Source of the DNA: CAZEFK01 sp964511405
GTDB lineage: Bacteria; Pseudomonadota; Alphaproteobacteria; Elsterales; Elsteraceae
Direction of reading: 5' to 3'
Length of the DNA: 14,392 nt
NCBI GenBank assembly: GCA_964511405.1
Contig: CAZEFK010000186.1
Location: 1-14,392 of the forward strand
The translations under genes were made by a program, and so were the position numbers. Below, piece after piece: positions 13,882 to 14,392 of this stretch. The notes below the pieces were generated by a model, which was given only the letters and a program-made list of their open reading frames with translations, was not told where the DNA came from and ran no database searches. The number at the start of each line of letters is the position of its first letter. Position 1 is the stretch's first letter.

Positions 13882-14392
<511 letters not shown>

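Overview
This is high-GC DNA, probably from an alphaproteobacterium. The evidence is a flagellin C-terminus of the usual bacterial type, a Tat-exported solute-binding protein, dense 1-4 base gene overlaps, and long spurious antisense reading frames of the kind seen at high GC. The placement is inferred from gene style; no marker gene fixes the taxon.

Left edge (1-471): the last 18 codons of a flagellin gene on the + strand, a GC-rich hairpin region, then a complete tRNA-Thr (anticodon CGT, CCA encoded) with a plausible sigma70-type promoter and a GC-rich discriminator. This looks like core genome bordering a carbohydrate-utilisation block.

Centre (472-10579, all on the minus strand, read right to left): one compact operon of six genes. 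They are a Tat-dependent family 5 solute-binding protein; a GHL6-like hydrolase with a beta-galactosidase trimerisation-type domain; two Opp/Dpp-type permeases; a fused double ATPase; and a GH42-type beta-galactosidase-like enzyme. Gene junctions are 7 bp, 21 bp, 1-bp overlap, 4-bp overlap and 56 bp. The transporter is of the 'peptide' type, but its two partner enzymes are glycosidases without signal peptides. The natural reading is import of an intact oligosaccharide or glycoside, followed by cytoplasmic hydrolysis.

Regulation (10580-11844): a divergently transcribed LacI-family repressor. The 212-bp space between it and the operon holds a direct repeat of about 15-16 bp (two copies about 70 bp apart) flanking a perfect 8-bp inverted repeat. 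These are the best operator candidates. The LacI gene converges on the next operon and overlaps it by 35 bp at the 3' ends.

Right edge (11810-14392, minus strand): the promoter-distal end of a second Opp/Dpp-type transporter operon. It holds an OppD/DppD-like ATPase cut by the window edge, a DppF-like ATPase starting with GTG, and a mandelate-racemase-subgroup enolase-superfamily enzyme, probably an acid-sugar dehydratase. All are joined by 4-bp overlaps. Together the two blocks suggest a bacterium scavenging plant- or polysaccharide-derived sugars and sugar acids. The actual substrate cannot be read from the sequence.
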